A DNA stretch of 64,000 nt from Schizochytrium sp. CCTCC M209059. Lineage: Eukaryota; Sar; Bigyra; Thraustochytrida; Thraustochytriidae. The translations under genes and the position numbers were made by a program. The DNA lies in assembly GCA_000818945.1 (NCBI GenBank), contig KN805381.1, positions 415,035-479,034 of the forward strand, read 5' to 3'. Each line of letters begins with the position of its first letter. The first letter of the stretch is position 1. Positions 38,888 to 48,149 of the stretch are shown here, one piece after another. Below the pieces are notes generated by a model that saw nothing but the letters and a program-made list of their open reading frames with translations, ran no database searches and was not told where the DNA came from.

Positions 38888-41800
38888 TCAGTATCGCTTC
38901 CGCTGCACAGCCTGGACGCCGCGGAAACCATGGGTGGCGGTGGCTGCACCGGAAGCTGCGAGTGTGTCCGACTCGTCCATATGGTCGCGCAGAGTATCGA
39001 GGAAATCATCGACGGCCAGCGTGCCGTCCGAATGCGTGTCGAAATGCGCCTTGAGCAGGTCGAGGTCCCGGGGTGAGGCCCCGAGTCCAAAGTTTGCGAG
39101 CGCCTCCTCGAATCCCTCGGCAGTAACGCGCGGTTCTGGATGTGTCACCACCGCCTGCGCGAGCAAGAGCTGCTCGAGCGCCTTGAGAGGCCGCCGAGGA
39201 TCGTCGGGCCGACGGGCGCGCAACTGGCGCTCAACCTCGCCAACACAACCGTCGAATTCTCGCCGATAAGTCTTGTAGTCAGCCTGCAAGCGAGTTTGCA
39301 GCCACTCGTCTCGTCGCCGACGCTCACGCTCGCGCTGCTCACGAGGCTTTCGCGAAATTCCCCCTGTGCGTGTAGTATTGCCGGAGGCAAGAATGTTCGC
39401 AGCCACACGAGCTGAAGTACGAGCCAGCCCTTCGTGCGCCTCCGCATTGGCGCGCTCCACAGATCCCAAGAGCTCCTGCTTTTCCGTCGCTTCCACGCGA
39501 AGCTTGAGCTCAGTCTCTTGCAGCTGCGTACGTAGCTGTTGGAGCTCGCTTCGCAACTTTGCTTCGCGCGTATCCGTGACCATCCGCAGCTTCTCGTTGT
39601 CTTCGCGCAGCACATCGAGTTCCCGAAGGCGTGCTTCGTGCTCGCGTTTCTCACGCGCGTGCTCCTCCAAGGTTTTGGCGTCAGCACCGCGTTTCGGTTT
39701 CCGGGGTTCCGCTGCACGCACTTGCGCCTCGGCGTCCCGAAGCCTCCGCTGCTGATGCTCGAGCTCGCCACGCGTCTGGCGTAGTCGATCTTCGTTTCGA
39801 GACACGGTCTGTTCCAGTTCGCCGCGAGCTCGCTCGCTCTCGGCTAATTTCGTCTTCGCTTCGAGCATTTCTTCTCGGAGACGCTGGGCAAGCACCGCAT
39901 AGTCTTTGGCGGTTTGAGCGCGGCGGTGGACGAGCTCCAAGGATGAGTCTTCTTTGCCGTCGCCCCTACCTGAAAGCTTGGCTGGTAGCATCTCATCCCC
40001 TCCTGCAGGAATTGCAAACTTGTCAATCGACATGTTTGAGGCGTCCTTTTGCTCCTCTTCCATCCCCTTCTTCTCTTCCTCCTTTACTTGTCCGTGCACC
40101 ACACCGCCGTCGCGACCTGCACCCTCGCTTCGCGAGCTTGTCCTCTTGAATTCAGACACATTGGCGTTTTCCTTTGCAGCGATCATAGACGAATCGTCAA
40201 AGCGAAAGCTCACGCGCAATCTCCCGCATTCCCCGTGCTTTGCATCGACGAGGTTCAGCCAGCGCGTGAGACCCACACCGGGACTTTCCGTCACGATCGA
40301 CAGCGGGAAGCGCGCCTTGCCAATCTCCCTCCTGGCCACAGCCTCGCCTAGACTTGCGGACCCAGTGGAGATCGTGGCTAGACCGGCAACATTATACATA
40401 GTAGCTTCAACATGAGGCGTCAGGCACGACCCGAGACACAAGTGCTCCAAGACCTCGTCCCACGCACGATCGTCCTGCAGAGGAAACGAGGTTTCCAGCT
40501 CTACGCCTGTGGTAGAGTCGCCTTGCACGACACCGTACTTGTCCAAAACGGCTAGCGTTTCCGCGCTATATGCTCCAGATGGCGTTTCGGACGTTTGGTC
40601 CCCGGCATCATCCTGATCTCGAGATCCAAAGTGCTGCTTTTGCGCGCGCTTTTTCGGTGAACCCCAGTCCAAGAGCCTCGGACGTGCCCGCCCTCGTGCG
40701 CGTCCGTGCTCTTGATGCCTTCTTTCTACCGTCTTGACAACGACTGCAAATTCGTCGTTTGAGCGAGGATCATAGGCAACGATCCCCAAGCGCGAGCTGC
40801 TTGGGTCTTCCACGTGATGCACAAACAACACTGCGTAGAATGAACGAGAGTCCATGGCAGACTTGGCCAGTCGGCAAACTCTTGTCACGACCAAGTTTCG
40901 GCTTGCGCTTGACGCTGGCGCAAAGGGCACGGTGAGCGAGGAGTCCGCAAAGACTGGATTACGACCACCGTCAAGCGCAGTGCGGGTCACCAACGAGCGC
41001 TTGCCGGGTCGGACGCAAACTTCGACGAGCGAATTTCGCTCTTCTGCAAGGTATGCAGTAAACTCGGCCCATGGCATCTCCTCGCGAAAGTCCCCCTGCG
41101 TCTCCTCAAACACCACTTGTAGCGTGACGTCTAACGTGCTCAAGGCAGCCGCCAAACGGCCGCCCTGCTGCTCACGCAACGCAGCAACAACGGCACTTTT
41201 GCAGCTACCAGAGCCGGTAATGCCCGTCTCTCCGCGGTCGGCGCGAAAATGGACCGCGACATCCGTCACTTGCACAAAGAAGGACGATTCGTTCAAACTA
41301 TCAAGCATCCTTCGTACGAAGTTGACCTTTTCTGGGCACTCCCGAAGATGCAGTGCCAAGCGATTCATCTCTTTGCTGCTGGCAGATTTGCACACCGAAA
41401 GACGTGAAACGAGCTCTTGCAGTACATGCACTTCACGGAGATCCGACATTGCGAACTCCTTTCGCTCATCTGAAGACATACGATTCTGGGTATCCGATGT
41501 CACCTCATAAGTCCAACCACCCGGGCCTAGACTTGCTTTCGGTAGCTTCGTGACAAGGTTCTCATCAATCAATACCTTATCCAGTTCGAGCACCCGTCCA
41601 TTGCACGGATTGCGCGCGTAGATTCGCAATGTGTTCCTGGAGGAATCATCGTTGATTTTGTTTCGCTCGATCCTAACACTTCCCCGGTCTCGCCGATACA
41701 CCACGTCCAGTTCCGGCGACACACGTACACGTCGCTCCACGTCTCTGTCGCTTCCTGTCGCTTGTTTTTCCATACTTGCGTACACGTCGACAAGAAAGAG

Positions 41801-44800
41801 TGACGGATTGTCCCGTAGAGCTCGTTGTTGGCGCAACGCGTGGCGTAATTTGAGTGAGACTGCCAGCACACGATCTGGTGAAAGCATGCGTGCAAGCACG
41901 GCGCGATTCACATGGCTTGCCTTGCAACGGATTAGTGCATCATCCACAAGCATGCGCATTTCTTCTGCAAGTGTCAGGGTAACGGAACCTGCTTGTTCCT
42001 CATCCTCCTCCATCCCTTCTCGTCCCACATTCGAGGCCACATCTGCTGCGTACCGCTCGAGCATGGCGCGAACGGCCGTGTCTTCACTTTCAGCGTCGGG
42101 ACTTGTCGCTTGAACGGATGCGGCCACCTCTGCTCGTGCGTACGCTTCAAGAATCCCACGAGCGAGCTCCCCCGACTTAATCTTCTCGCTCACGGAAACA
42201 GACGAGTGGCGTGAGAGAAACTTAGGAAGTCGCTCCAAAATTACGTCCAGGTCAAAGTCTGCTTTCCCGCCATCGCGAATGCCAACCGGTGGCAAGGTTG
42301 TCGACACCTCGCCACCACGCTGCACAGCCTCGACGATGCAACGTAGCATACTCCGCGCACGCTCGGGTGAACGGACCGGAGGCGCTTCCTGATTCTGCTC
42401 CGAGACATGACGTTCATGGTGTCGAGCAAGAAATGCTGCAAAGGCCTCCTTGGTCTCAAAAAGGTGCGCAACGCGGTATGCGCGAATCCCCACGGCCTTG
42501 GGTGCAGCCATGAAAAGGGAACGCTGCGCAAGCAATGGACATGTCATTGTCAGCTCTCGCAGTTGCGATGCAAAATGCCGCAACTTGAACCAGTCGAGAC
42601 CCACGGACCAAGGCTGAGTGAGTGCTTCGCGATTGACACCAGAACTCGCAAGTGCGGACACTACATGCTCCAAGAGAACTTCGCTTTCGGAGAGCGTCGC
42701 AGAATCGGTCTCTGCGTTCACGAAAGCAATAAACTCATCGGGGTTGATTTGACCGTCGCCATTCGTGTCGAGATGCGTCAAAAGGCTTTCAAGCTCCAAA
42801 GCCGAGAGTCGAAAGCCGAGCGCTTCAAGAGCGCGCTCAAACTCTCGTGCTTCAATCAGGCCATTTCCATCCCTGTCGAACTTTTCAAACCATGCTTGCA
42901 AATTCGCAGACCTTGAAAGCTGATGCTTTAGCACCTTGGCTTCGCCCACCATTGGGACTATTCCCGAGTACACGAGCCGTTCGTCTTCTCTCGGTGTGGC
43001 GATGGACGACTCCATGCTCGCTTCATTCATCTCGTCGGAAGACCCGCTTCTCCAACCTCCGGCTTGAATCTCGGCATCGCGTCCGTACATGATTGCCTCA
43101 AAGACTTGACCAAGAATGACATCGCCGAATATGCTCGAACAAAAGAGACTTACGAGTGCATCGTCGGCCTTGAGAGCTTCCGTCGTCGAGGCTTCCGTGT
43201 CTGACGTCTCAGGGTTCGGGGTAATCGATGCCGGATTTTCAGACACCTGCTCAAATTTTGCGAGTTCTTCGGACGACGCACTCAATTCCTTTGGGATAAC
43301 CCCTCGAGCAACAACCTTTTGCGACATGGCGCGTCGTGCAGATCCAGAATAGGACTGCAGCTTCCACAAAGCCACATTACGCTCCCGATCGAGCGATGCA
43401 AGTCTGTTGGATGCCGAATACAAGGTTTCGACAACTCTGAGACTTGCTGCAAGAGGATGGGTCTTTGGGCGCGGTTCAGCCCAGCTTTGGTTCTTCTCAG
43501 TCATCGCAACAGCATCCTTGTCCACGAAAGTGGCAGGACTCGTGACTTCTTCATGCCCTTGCGGGGCTTGAGCTCTGAGTGTCCCAAGGATATCATGGAC
43601 GACACGTCTGCGATCCGGAACATACGCAGCGCTTCGAGGCGATGGGAATGGCTCGTTGGCCTTGTCATGGTCCAAGGAAGACCGGAGTACATTGGGAATT
43701 GCTTCGATGCATAGTCTCGAGTCTGTGGCCCATGCTACAAAGTGATTTTTCCAGAACGCATCGTCATGAAGCTCATGATCAAATACCCATAACCAGGGAC
43801 TACTCGCAAAACTGTATTCCAGCCCACTCGAAACTTCGTAGGCGACAGGGACACAGAAATTGTCCCCGCCCGCAGGACGATTTGCACGAAGAACTGCCGC
43901 AAGCTTTGTATCCAATGGAACGAGCCAAGCGCAAAGAATGACGAGCTTGCCATCGACGCGCATAACCTCACTTCGTTGCACAGCTCGCAGTCTTTGCGCT
44001 TCGTTCGATTGCGCTGGTGTAAAGCGTAGAAGCTGCGTGTTCTTAGGTCCACCATCCTTCATCACGAGATCTTGGGCCTCGTGAACCGTAATGGAGAGCT
44101 GCCCCGGCTCTGTGACGGGCGGGCGAAAAATGAGGTCATCGGCATGCTCTCCGGGGCGAGATTCGAGAAGTGTCTGTCTAAGCATATTCTGCTCGAAGAT
44201 GCCTCGAACCTTGGCGCAGCTAACAGTTGTCTCTGGATATGCCAGAGCCTCGAAGTCAGCGTCCGGTATCTCGCTCACACTAAACTGCAAGTCAACCATG
44301 GAACGCTTAAAGTCGACCCGGCTGAGTCTCCCATAGCCCTGAAAAGCTGCCAGGATGCTTTGTAGTGATATGCCTCTTTCCTCAGCAATAGCTGCAAGTC
44401 TTTCCTTGAAGAGTTCCGCGCGAAGAGCCCGAGCTTGTTCGCGTTGATCGCCGTTTACCGCCAAGACTGAATTCTCTTGGTCATTGATCTCCCCCATTGG
44501 CTGCGGCATCGACTCGTCGCCTTGGGTGACATAACAGTCTTGAAACGGGTTTCCAGTCACAACTTCCTTTCCGTCCTCGCCCAAAGCCTCGCTGTTCTCG
44601 AGGAAGATGCTCTTGTCAAAGTACATTGTGAGCACAAAGTCGTCGGTTTGACCACGATCAAAAGTATGTGGAACGAGCGCATAGTCTCCTGCAGAGAGAT
44701 AAATCTCCTTTTCACAACTCGTGGAGTACGTGTACATGGGCTGCGCCTCCCCTGGCGAGCTGCCCGGTACTTGTTCTCCGGATACGGGTCGAACGGGGCG

Positions 44801-46366
44801 GTGATTGTCATTAACGTCAAGTCTGCAGATTGTAAAAGAATAGAGTGTATCGCAGAGACGGCGACCTGTCGCCATGCGATGATCGCGCAAGGAAACTTGC
44901 ACGTATACTCTCGTTTGTGCGTGAACTACGCGGAAGCGGAAAAACGGATTTGTATTCCACGTCTCACGATCCGGCCCTCCTCCTGAAGAAGATTTGGTCC
45001 ACCTGCCCCGCGCTACACGTGCTCCACTCCATTGTGAGCCAACACTGATGAGCTGGTCGAGAGCAAAGACGGTTTTGAGCTGTATCGTGGAAATAAGAGA
45101 CGAGAACCGAGCGGAGAAGTCTTCGTAGGCCATAAGGAAGCATTCGTTGCGTTCGAGATCGCGATGAGGAAACAGGGATTGCAAGTCTTTCTCGTGTGCT
45201 GCAAACTCGGGGCTTCCGCGACTCCACGGCCCCTTCCATTGTCCAAAGCCCCAAACGTTGCGCACGAGAACGACGCGGGTTGCCCGGACCGTTTTGGCTG
45301 CGACAATGCCGTACGCATGTCTAGTTTCGAGACCGCGGAGGGCAGCGGGCAATACGCTATCCTCCTGCAGACTCCCATTGGGGGTCGACTTTTCGCGTGC
45401 CATGGCCTGCGATGATGACTGCGAGTTATTTGGCAATTGCTGCAGCATCGTTGCAGACTCTGTTCGATCTTCGGGACGAGCGATGCATCCGATAGCTGAA
45501 CCGTAGTCGAGCGCTGTGCGCAAAAACCTCCAAGTAGCATCGAGGTCCTGAAGCGGAGATACGATATCGAAAGCAGAGAGCAAGCATTTACTCGTGGCCC
45601 ATCCTGAGACCTCCCGCAGCGCAACTTCGAGGTCTCCTCCGGTGAGACTGTCATAGCTCATGTGAAGTTTGGCGTACGCTTTTTCCAAAAGGGGAAGCCA
45701 CAGCTCGCTCGCATCTTTGGTGTGCGCAAAGCATGGTTGGCCGTGCTCACCGGCCATCACTGGAATGCGGTCATCGACAATAACGTAGTACCATGCGCCG
45801 TCTTTGAAAAAGCGACACACGAAGATGCCAAAGTCTTTGAAGTCATCGCGGCGCCAGAAGACAGACTCAATCAGACCTGCGCGTGTCGAAGCCACTGCAA
45901 GAGCATTTAAAAGCCAGCAGTCCCCAAGTCTTCCCTGCACGAGTGTTGCCTCTGTTGACGGCTGACGAAACAATGTCGCATTGTTGCAAAATTGGTCCTC
46001 AATTATGTCCGATTCGTTCGAGTACCCGGGACGAAGCCATGCAATTTCATGCGGTTGCGGATAGCCTGGGGTAGCTTTGCGAGGATTTCGAAAGAGCGAG
46101 CGTCGTCCGTCAGGATCGCCCTCGTTTGGTCCAAACTCTGGATCGGTCCAGCGTCGCGATTCGTCAAGGCGTGCATTTGCCTTGAGACTTGCTATTTGAG
46201 CCGTGACAAACTCCCGCACGCGGCACTCAACGCTGGCCTGCCTCCTCGCAAGACCCTTGAGGTTGTCTCCGTCAAATGCGTTCTCGCCCTCCTCGTCGTC
46301 CGTGCAAAATACCGTACGTCTCCTCGCAGCAGAGGCAACCCATTCCATCTGCTCCGGCGGCCCCAT
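38888..46366 (-). CDS. Giant calpain-family cysteine protease fused to EF-hands, C2-like region and coiled coil
   Basis: 2,492 residues, one uninterrupted frame from ATG 46366. A calpain protease core (about 75-420) carries the full triad: Cys150 in QGRLGDCWLLNALAVAS, His350 in ETRHAYGIV, Asn370 in VRNVWGFGQWKGPW. A calpain beta-sandwich-like region follows (to ~600). An EF-hand pair lies at about 1155-1220 (FDRDGNGLIEAREF and LDTNGDGQINPDEF, both with intact Ca loops). A C2-like stretch around 1700-1810 includes EVCVRPGKRSLVTRTALDGG. A coiled coil of ~170 residues (about 2150-2320) and a C-terminal EF-like segment (FDTHSDGTLAVDDF) finish it. It is a Ca-regulated intracellular protease by family knowledge. 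The size and C-terminal half are far beyond classical calpains (~700 residues). Confidence 0.93.
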   Translation of the reverse strand: MGPPEQMEWVASAARRRTVFCTDDEEGENAFDGDNLKGLARRQASVECRVREFVTAQIASLKANARLDESRRWTDPEFGPNEGDPDGRRSLFRNPRKATPGYPQPHEIAWLRPGYSNESDIIEDQFCNNATLFRQPSTEATLVQGRLGDCWLLNALAVASTRAGLIESVFWRRDDFKDFGIFVCRFFKDGAWYYVIVDDRIPVMAGEHGQPCFAHTKDASELWLPLLEKAYAKLHMSYDSLTGGDLEVALREVSGWATSKCLLSAFDIVSPLQDLDATWRFLRTALDYGSAIGCIARPEDRTESATMLQQLPNNSQSSSQAMAREKSTPNGSLQEDSVLPAALRGLETRHAYGIVAAKTVRATRVVLVRNVWGFGQWKGPWSRGSPEFAAHEKDLQSLFPHRDLERNECFLMAYEDFSARFSSLISTIQLKTVFALDQLISVGSQWSGARVARGRWTKSSSGGGPDRETWNTNPFFRFRVVHAQTRVYVQVSLRDHRMATGRRLCDTLYSFTICRLDVNDNHRPVRPVSGEQVPGSSPGEAQPMYTYSTSCEKEIYLSAGDYALVPHTFDRGQTDDFVLTMYFDKSIFLENSEALGEDGKEVVTGNPFQDCYVTQGDESMPQPMGEINDQENSVLAVNGDQREQARALRAELFKERLAAIAEERGISLQSILAAFQGYGRLSRVDFKRSMVDLQFSVSEIPDADFEALAYPETTVSCAKVRGIFEQNMLRQTLLESRPGEHADDLIFRPPVTEPGQLSITVHEAQDLVMKDGGPKNTQLLRFTPAQSNEAQRLRAVQRSEVMRVDGKLVILCAWLVPLDTKLAAVLRANRPAGGDNFCVPVAYEVSSGLEYSFASSPWLWVFDHELHDDAFWKNHFVAWATDSRLCIEAIPNVLRSSLDHDKANEPFPSPRSAAYVPDRRRVVHDILGTLRAQAPQGHEEVTSPATFVDKDAVAMTEKNQSWAEPRPKTHPLAASLRVVETLYSASNRLASLDRERNVALWKLQSYSGSARRAMSQKVVARGVIPKELSASSEELAKFEQVSENPASITPNPETSDTEASTTEALKADDALVSLFCSSIFGDVILGQVFEAIMYGRDAEIQAGGWRSGSSDEMNEASMESSIATPREDERLVYSGIVPMVGEAKVLKHQLSRSANLQAWFEKFDRDGNGLIEAREFERALEALGFRLSALELESLLTHLDTNGDGQINPDEFIAFVNAETDSATLSESEVLLEHVVSALASSGVNREALTQPWSVGLDWFKLRHFASQLRELTMTCPLLAQRSLFMAAPKAVGIRAYRVAHLFETKEAFAAFLARHHERHVSEQNQEAPPVRSPERARSMLRCIVEAVQRGGEVSTTLPPVGIRDGGKADFDLDVILERLPKFLSRHSSVSVSEKIKSGELARGILEAYARAEVAASVQATSPDAESEDTAVRAMLERYAADVASNVGREGMEEDEEQAGSVTLTLAEEMRMLVDDALIRCKASHVNRAVLARMLSPDRVLAVSLKLRHALRQQRALRDNPSLFLVDVYASMEKQATGSDRDVERRVRVSPELDVVYRRDRGSVRIERNKINDDSSRNTLRIYARNPCNGRVLELDKVLIDENLVTKLPKASLGPGGWTYEVTSDTQNRMSSDERKEFAMSDLREVHVLQELVSRLSVCKSASSKEMNRLALHLRECPEKVNFVRRMLDSLNESSFFVQVTDVAVHFRADRGETGITGSGSCKSAVVAALREQQGGRLAAALSTLDVTLQVVFEETQGDFREEMPWAEFTAYLAEERNSLVEVCVRPGKRSLVTRTALDGGRNPVFADSSLTVPFAPASSASRNLVVTRVCRLAKSAMDSRSFYAVLFVHHVEDPSSSRLGIVAYDPRSNDEFAVVVKTVERRHQEHGRARGRARPRLLDWGSPKKRAQKQHFGSRDQDDAGDQTSETPSGAYSAETLAVLDKYGVVQGDSTTGVELETSFPLQDDRAWDEVLEHLCLGSCLTPHVEATMYNVAGLATISTGSASLGEAVARREIGKARFPLSIVTESPGVGLTRWLNLVDAKHGECGRLRVSFRFDDSSMIAAKENANVSEFKRTSSRSEGAGRDGGVVHGQVKEEEKKGMEEEQKDASNMSIDKFAIPAGGDEMLPAKLSGRGDGKEDSSLELVHRRAQTAKDYAVLAQRLREEMLEAKTKLAESERARGELEQTVSRNEDRLRQTRGELEHQQRRLRDAEAQVRAAEPRKPKRGADAKTLEEHAREKREHEARLRELDVLREDNEKLRMVTDTREAKLRSELQQLRTQLQETELKLRVEATEKQELLGSVERANAEAHEGLARTSARVAANILASGNTTRTGGISRKPREQRERERRRRDEWLQTRLQADYKTYRREFDGCVGEVERQLRARRPDDPRRPLKALEQLLLAQAVVTHPEPRVTAEGFEEALANFGLGASPRDLDLLKAHFDTHSDGTLAVDDFLDTLRDHMDESDTLAASGAATATHGFRGVQAVQRKRY

Positions 46367-47068
46367 CTCGACTTGCGCTCTCGGAACTCGTGCGCTTCCG
46401 CGCAGACGGAGACCTTTGCGCGCAAGAACTCTGCACGGAGACGCTTTCCTTTCTTGACCGGCATCGCCGAGCGAATCACCGTGTGTGCAATCGCGCCTCG
46501 AGAGCGCACGGAGAAGTCACCAATTTGTTCATAAACAAAAAACAAGACAAGTACACATTTGCTGTATTATTATACTAGACTGACACGGGGTCCTGTGAAA
46601 ACTGGTTTAACGCTTCTCAACGGTCAGAAGGGTTTGCTTGCTTGTAGTTCGGTGGGCTCGAAAAGACCTTCGTAATCACATCATAGGGAGGAAGGCGGTG
46701 AAAGTAGGTAAGAGGATAAGCCAAAGTGATCCTGGGTCAGACCGCCAATGTTTAGCCCCGTGGCCAAAGACAGTCAGGACGGTGGCCAATAAATATCCTG
46801 GTAGCAGAACCACAACTCCAGTGAACTTTAAATTTTCTACTTGACAGAGTCTTGTGAGGTGGAATCGTCGACACATATCAAATGAAGCATGGCAGCGGAT
46901 GGAATTCTCTGCATGTATAAAATAAAGCATTGGCAGCGGATTGCCTTGCGCGACTCCGCTTCCAAGAGGATCAAAAGTTTCTTTTATCCATTTTCCAGAG
47001 CGAAACTGAAGCATGAGAATGAACTGTCACAAGTGTCAAAGTTGCTGCAAATCAGAGTTTGTTTATTT
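46367..47068. other. Intergenic region with a possible retroelement relic
   Basis: AT-richer than its flanks. Upstream of the calpain gene and downstream of the phosphatase gene. Contains the reverse-transcriptase-like fragment described separately. Confidence 0.5.
46676..47014 (-). pseudogene. Possible reverse-transcriptase fragment (LINE-like relic)
   Basis: The minus-strand frame reads LQFRSGKWIKETFD then GSGVAQGNPLPMLYFI, which resembles the RT block ending (R/S)GVxQGDPLSPLLF, with Asp changed to Asn. No intact downstream YADD block is in frame, and the rest of the frame loses RT character, so it would be a short decayed piece. The match is by eye on a single motif. Confidence 0.3.
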
Positions 47069-47824
47069 TCAGGCATTCGCGCTACTGCCACTAGCTTCCT
47101 GCGTGGCGCCATCGTCTTCAAGCGCCTGTTTGGAAGTCGATGATGTTGGCAGTATCACTGCACCAGGACCAGAAACAATGGCAACTGATGAAATCCATGA
47201 TGGGACCCACTTGCGCTTGACTCGGACCTTGTTGACATCAAATAGTTCGATAAATTGCTGGTCCATAAACCGAGATTTGGGCGCCGAAAAGCGAACATAC
47301 TCGTCCAGGATGGAACACAAATTCCAACCACCCGCCTTGCGTAGACAGCCGACCAGACATCCTGTCCGGTGTTTTCCTTTATTACAGTGGATCAACACAG
47401 GGTGGTTGCGCACATCCAGGAGCTGTTCCACAGCCAGACGAATCATGTGCTCCGGGATATCGACAAACGGCTCCTTGTTGCCCGGGACACCGAACTGAAA
47501 GAGACGCATGCCATTTTGCTCCAAGAATACACGATTTGCTTGCGGATACTCCTCCAATACGAGCGTGAGAATGCTCTTGATCCCGATACGCTGTAGGAAC
47601 GGGAAATTTTTTATCTTTGGAAACCCGGATCTGTACACGCCGGGCAGCACCATGGCAAAGTTATCCGGAGCAATGTACACAGTCTCTTCGTTTCCGCCAT
47701 CGGGTGGCGACACCATCATGCGCCCTGTGCCCGCTGCTGCCGATGAACCCATGACGGCGCTCGTTGAAGTCGTCGTTGGCGGTGGGGCGGCCTCGCGAGC
47801 ATCGGTTTTGGGCGGCGCCGCCAT
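47069..47824 (-). CDS. SIW14/PFA-DSP-type atypical dual-specificity phosphatase
   Basis: 251 residues from ATG 47824. A disordered N-terminus (1-48) is followed by the plant-and-fungi atypical DSP domain: NFAMVLPGVYRSGFPKIKNF, the IKSILTLVLEEYP segment, FLEQNGMRLFQFGVPGNKEPF and the P-loop HCNKGKHRTGCLVGCLR. The P-loop gives nucleophile Cys147 and Arg153 (C-x5-R). The Lys-x-Lys-His P-loop is characteristic of the Siw14/Oca1 group, whose known members hydrolyse inositol pyrophosphates (5-PP-InsP species). The C-terminal ~45 residues are low complexity. Likely cytosolic, in phosphate/inositol signalling. Confidence 0.92.
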   Translation of the reverse strand: MAAPPKTDAREAAPPPTTTSTSAVMGSSAAAGTGRMMVSPPDGGNEETVYIAPDNFAMVLPGVYRSGFPKIKNFPFLQRIGIKSILTLVLEEYPQANRVFLEQNGMRLFQFGVPGNKEPFVDIPEHMIRLAVEQLLDVRNHPVLIHCNKGKHRTGCLVGCLRKAGGWNLCSILDEYVRFSAPKSRFMDQQFIELFDVNKVRVKRKWVPSWISSVAIVSGPGAVILPTSSTSKQALEDDGATQEASGSSANA

Positions 47825-48149
47825 CGTGCTTGCTGGCTAGGCGTCCTCTCGTCGACCGATGAGTACTTTCGCAAAAAGTGCACCTTCGCGCTGCGCTAAG
47901 ATGTATGGCCACACCACACGCCGCGCCACACCAACCACCTTCACGCCGCGCCGCGCCGCGCCGCGCAGCGCCGCGCCACGCAGCGCAGGCGCGTGCGTCG
48001 GCGTCCAAGGCTTGCGGATTTATTTGCTGCTCTTTGCCTCTCCTTCTTTCTTTCCTTTCGAGTCTTCTTCAAGTTCAAGTTGAAGTTCTTTCTTCTTGTT
48101 CTTTCTTCTTGTTCTTGTTCTGCCCGTCATTCGTCGTAGGTAGTGACTA
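47825..48149. other. Intergenic region with CGCCG and TTCTTG repeats
   Basis: GCCGCGCCGCG repeats (47945-47990) near the phosphatase start and TTCTTCTTGTTC repeats (48085-48122) near the USP stop. No gene seen. Confidence 0.5.
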
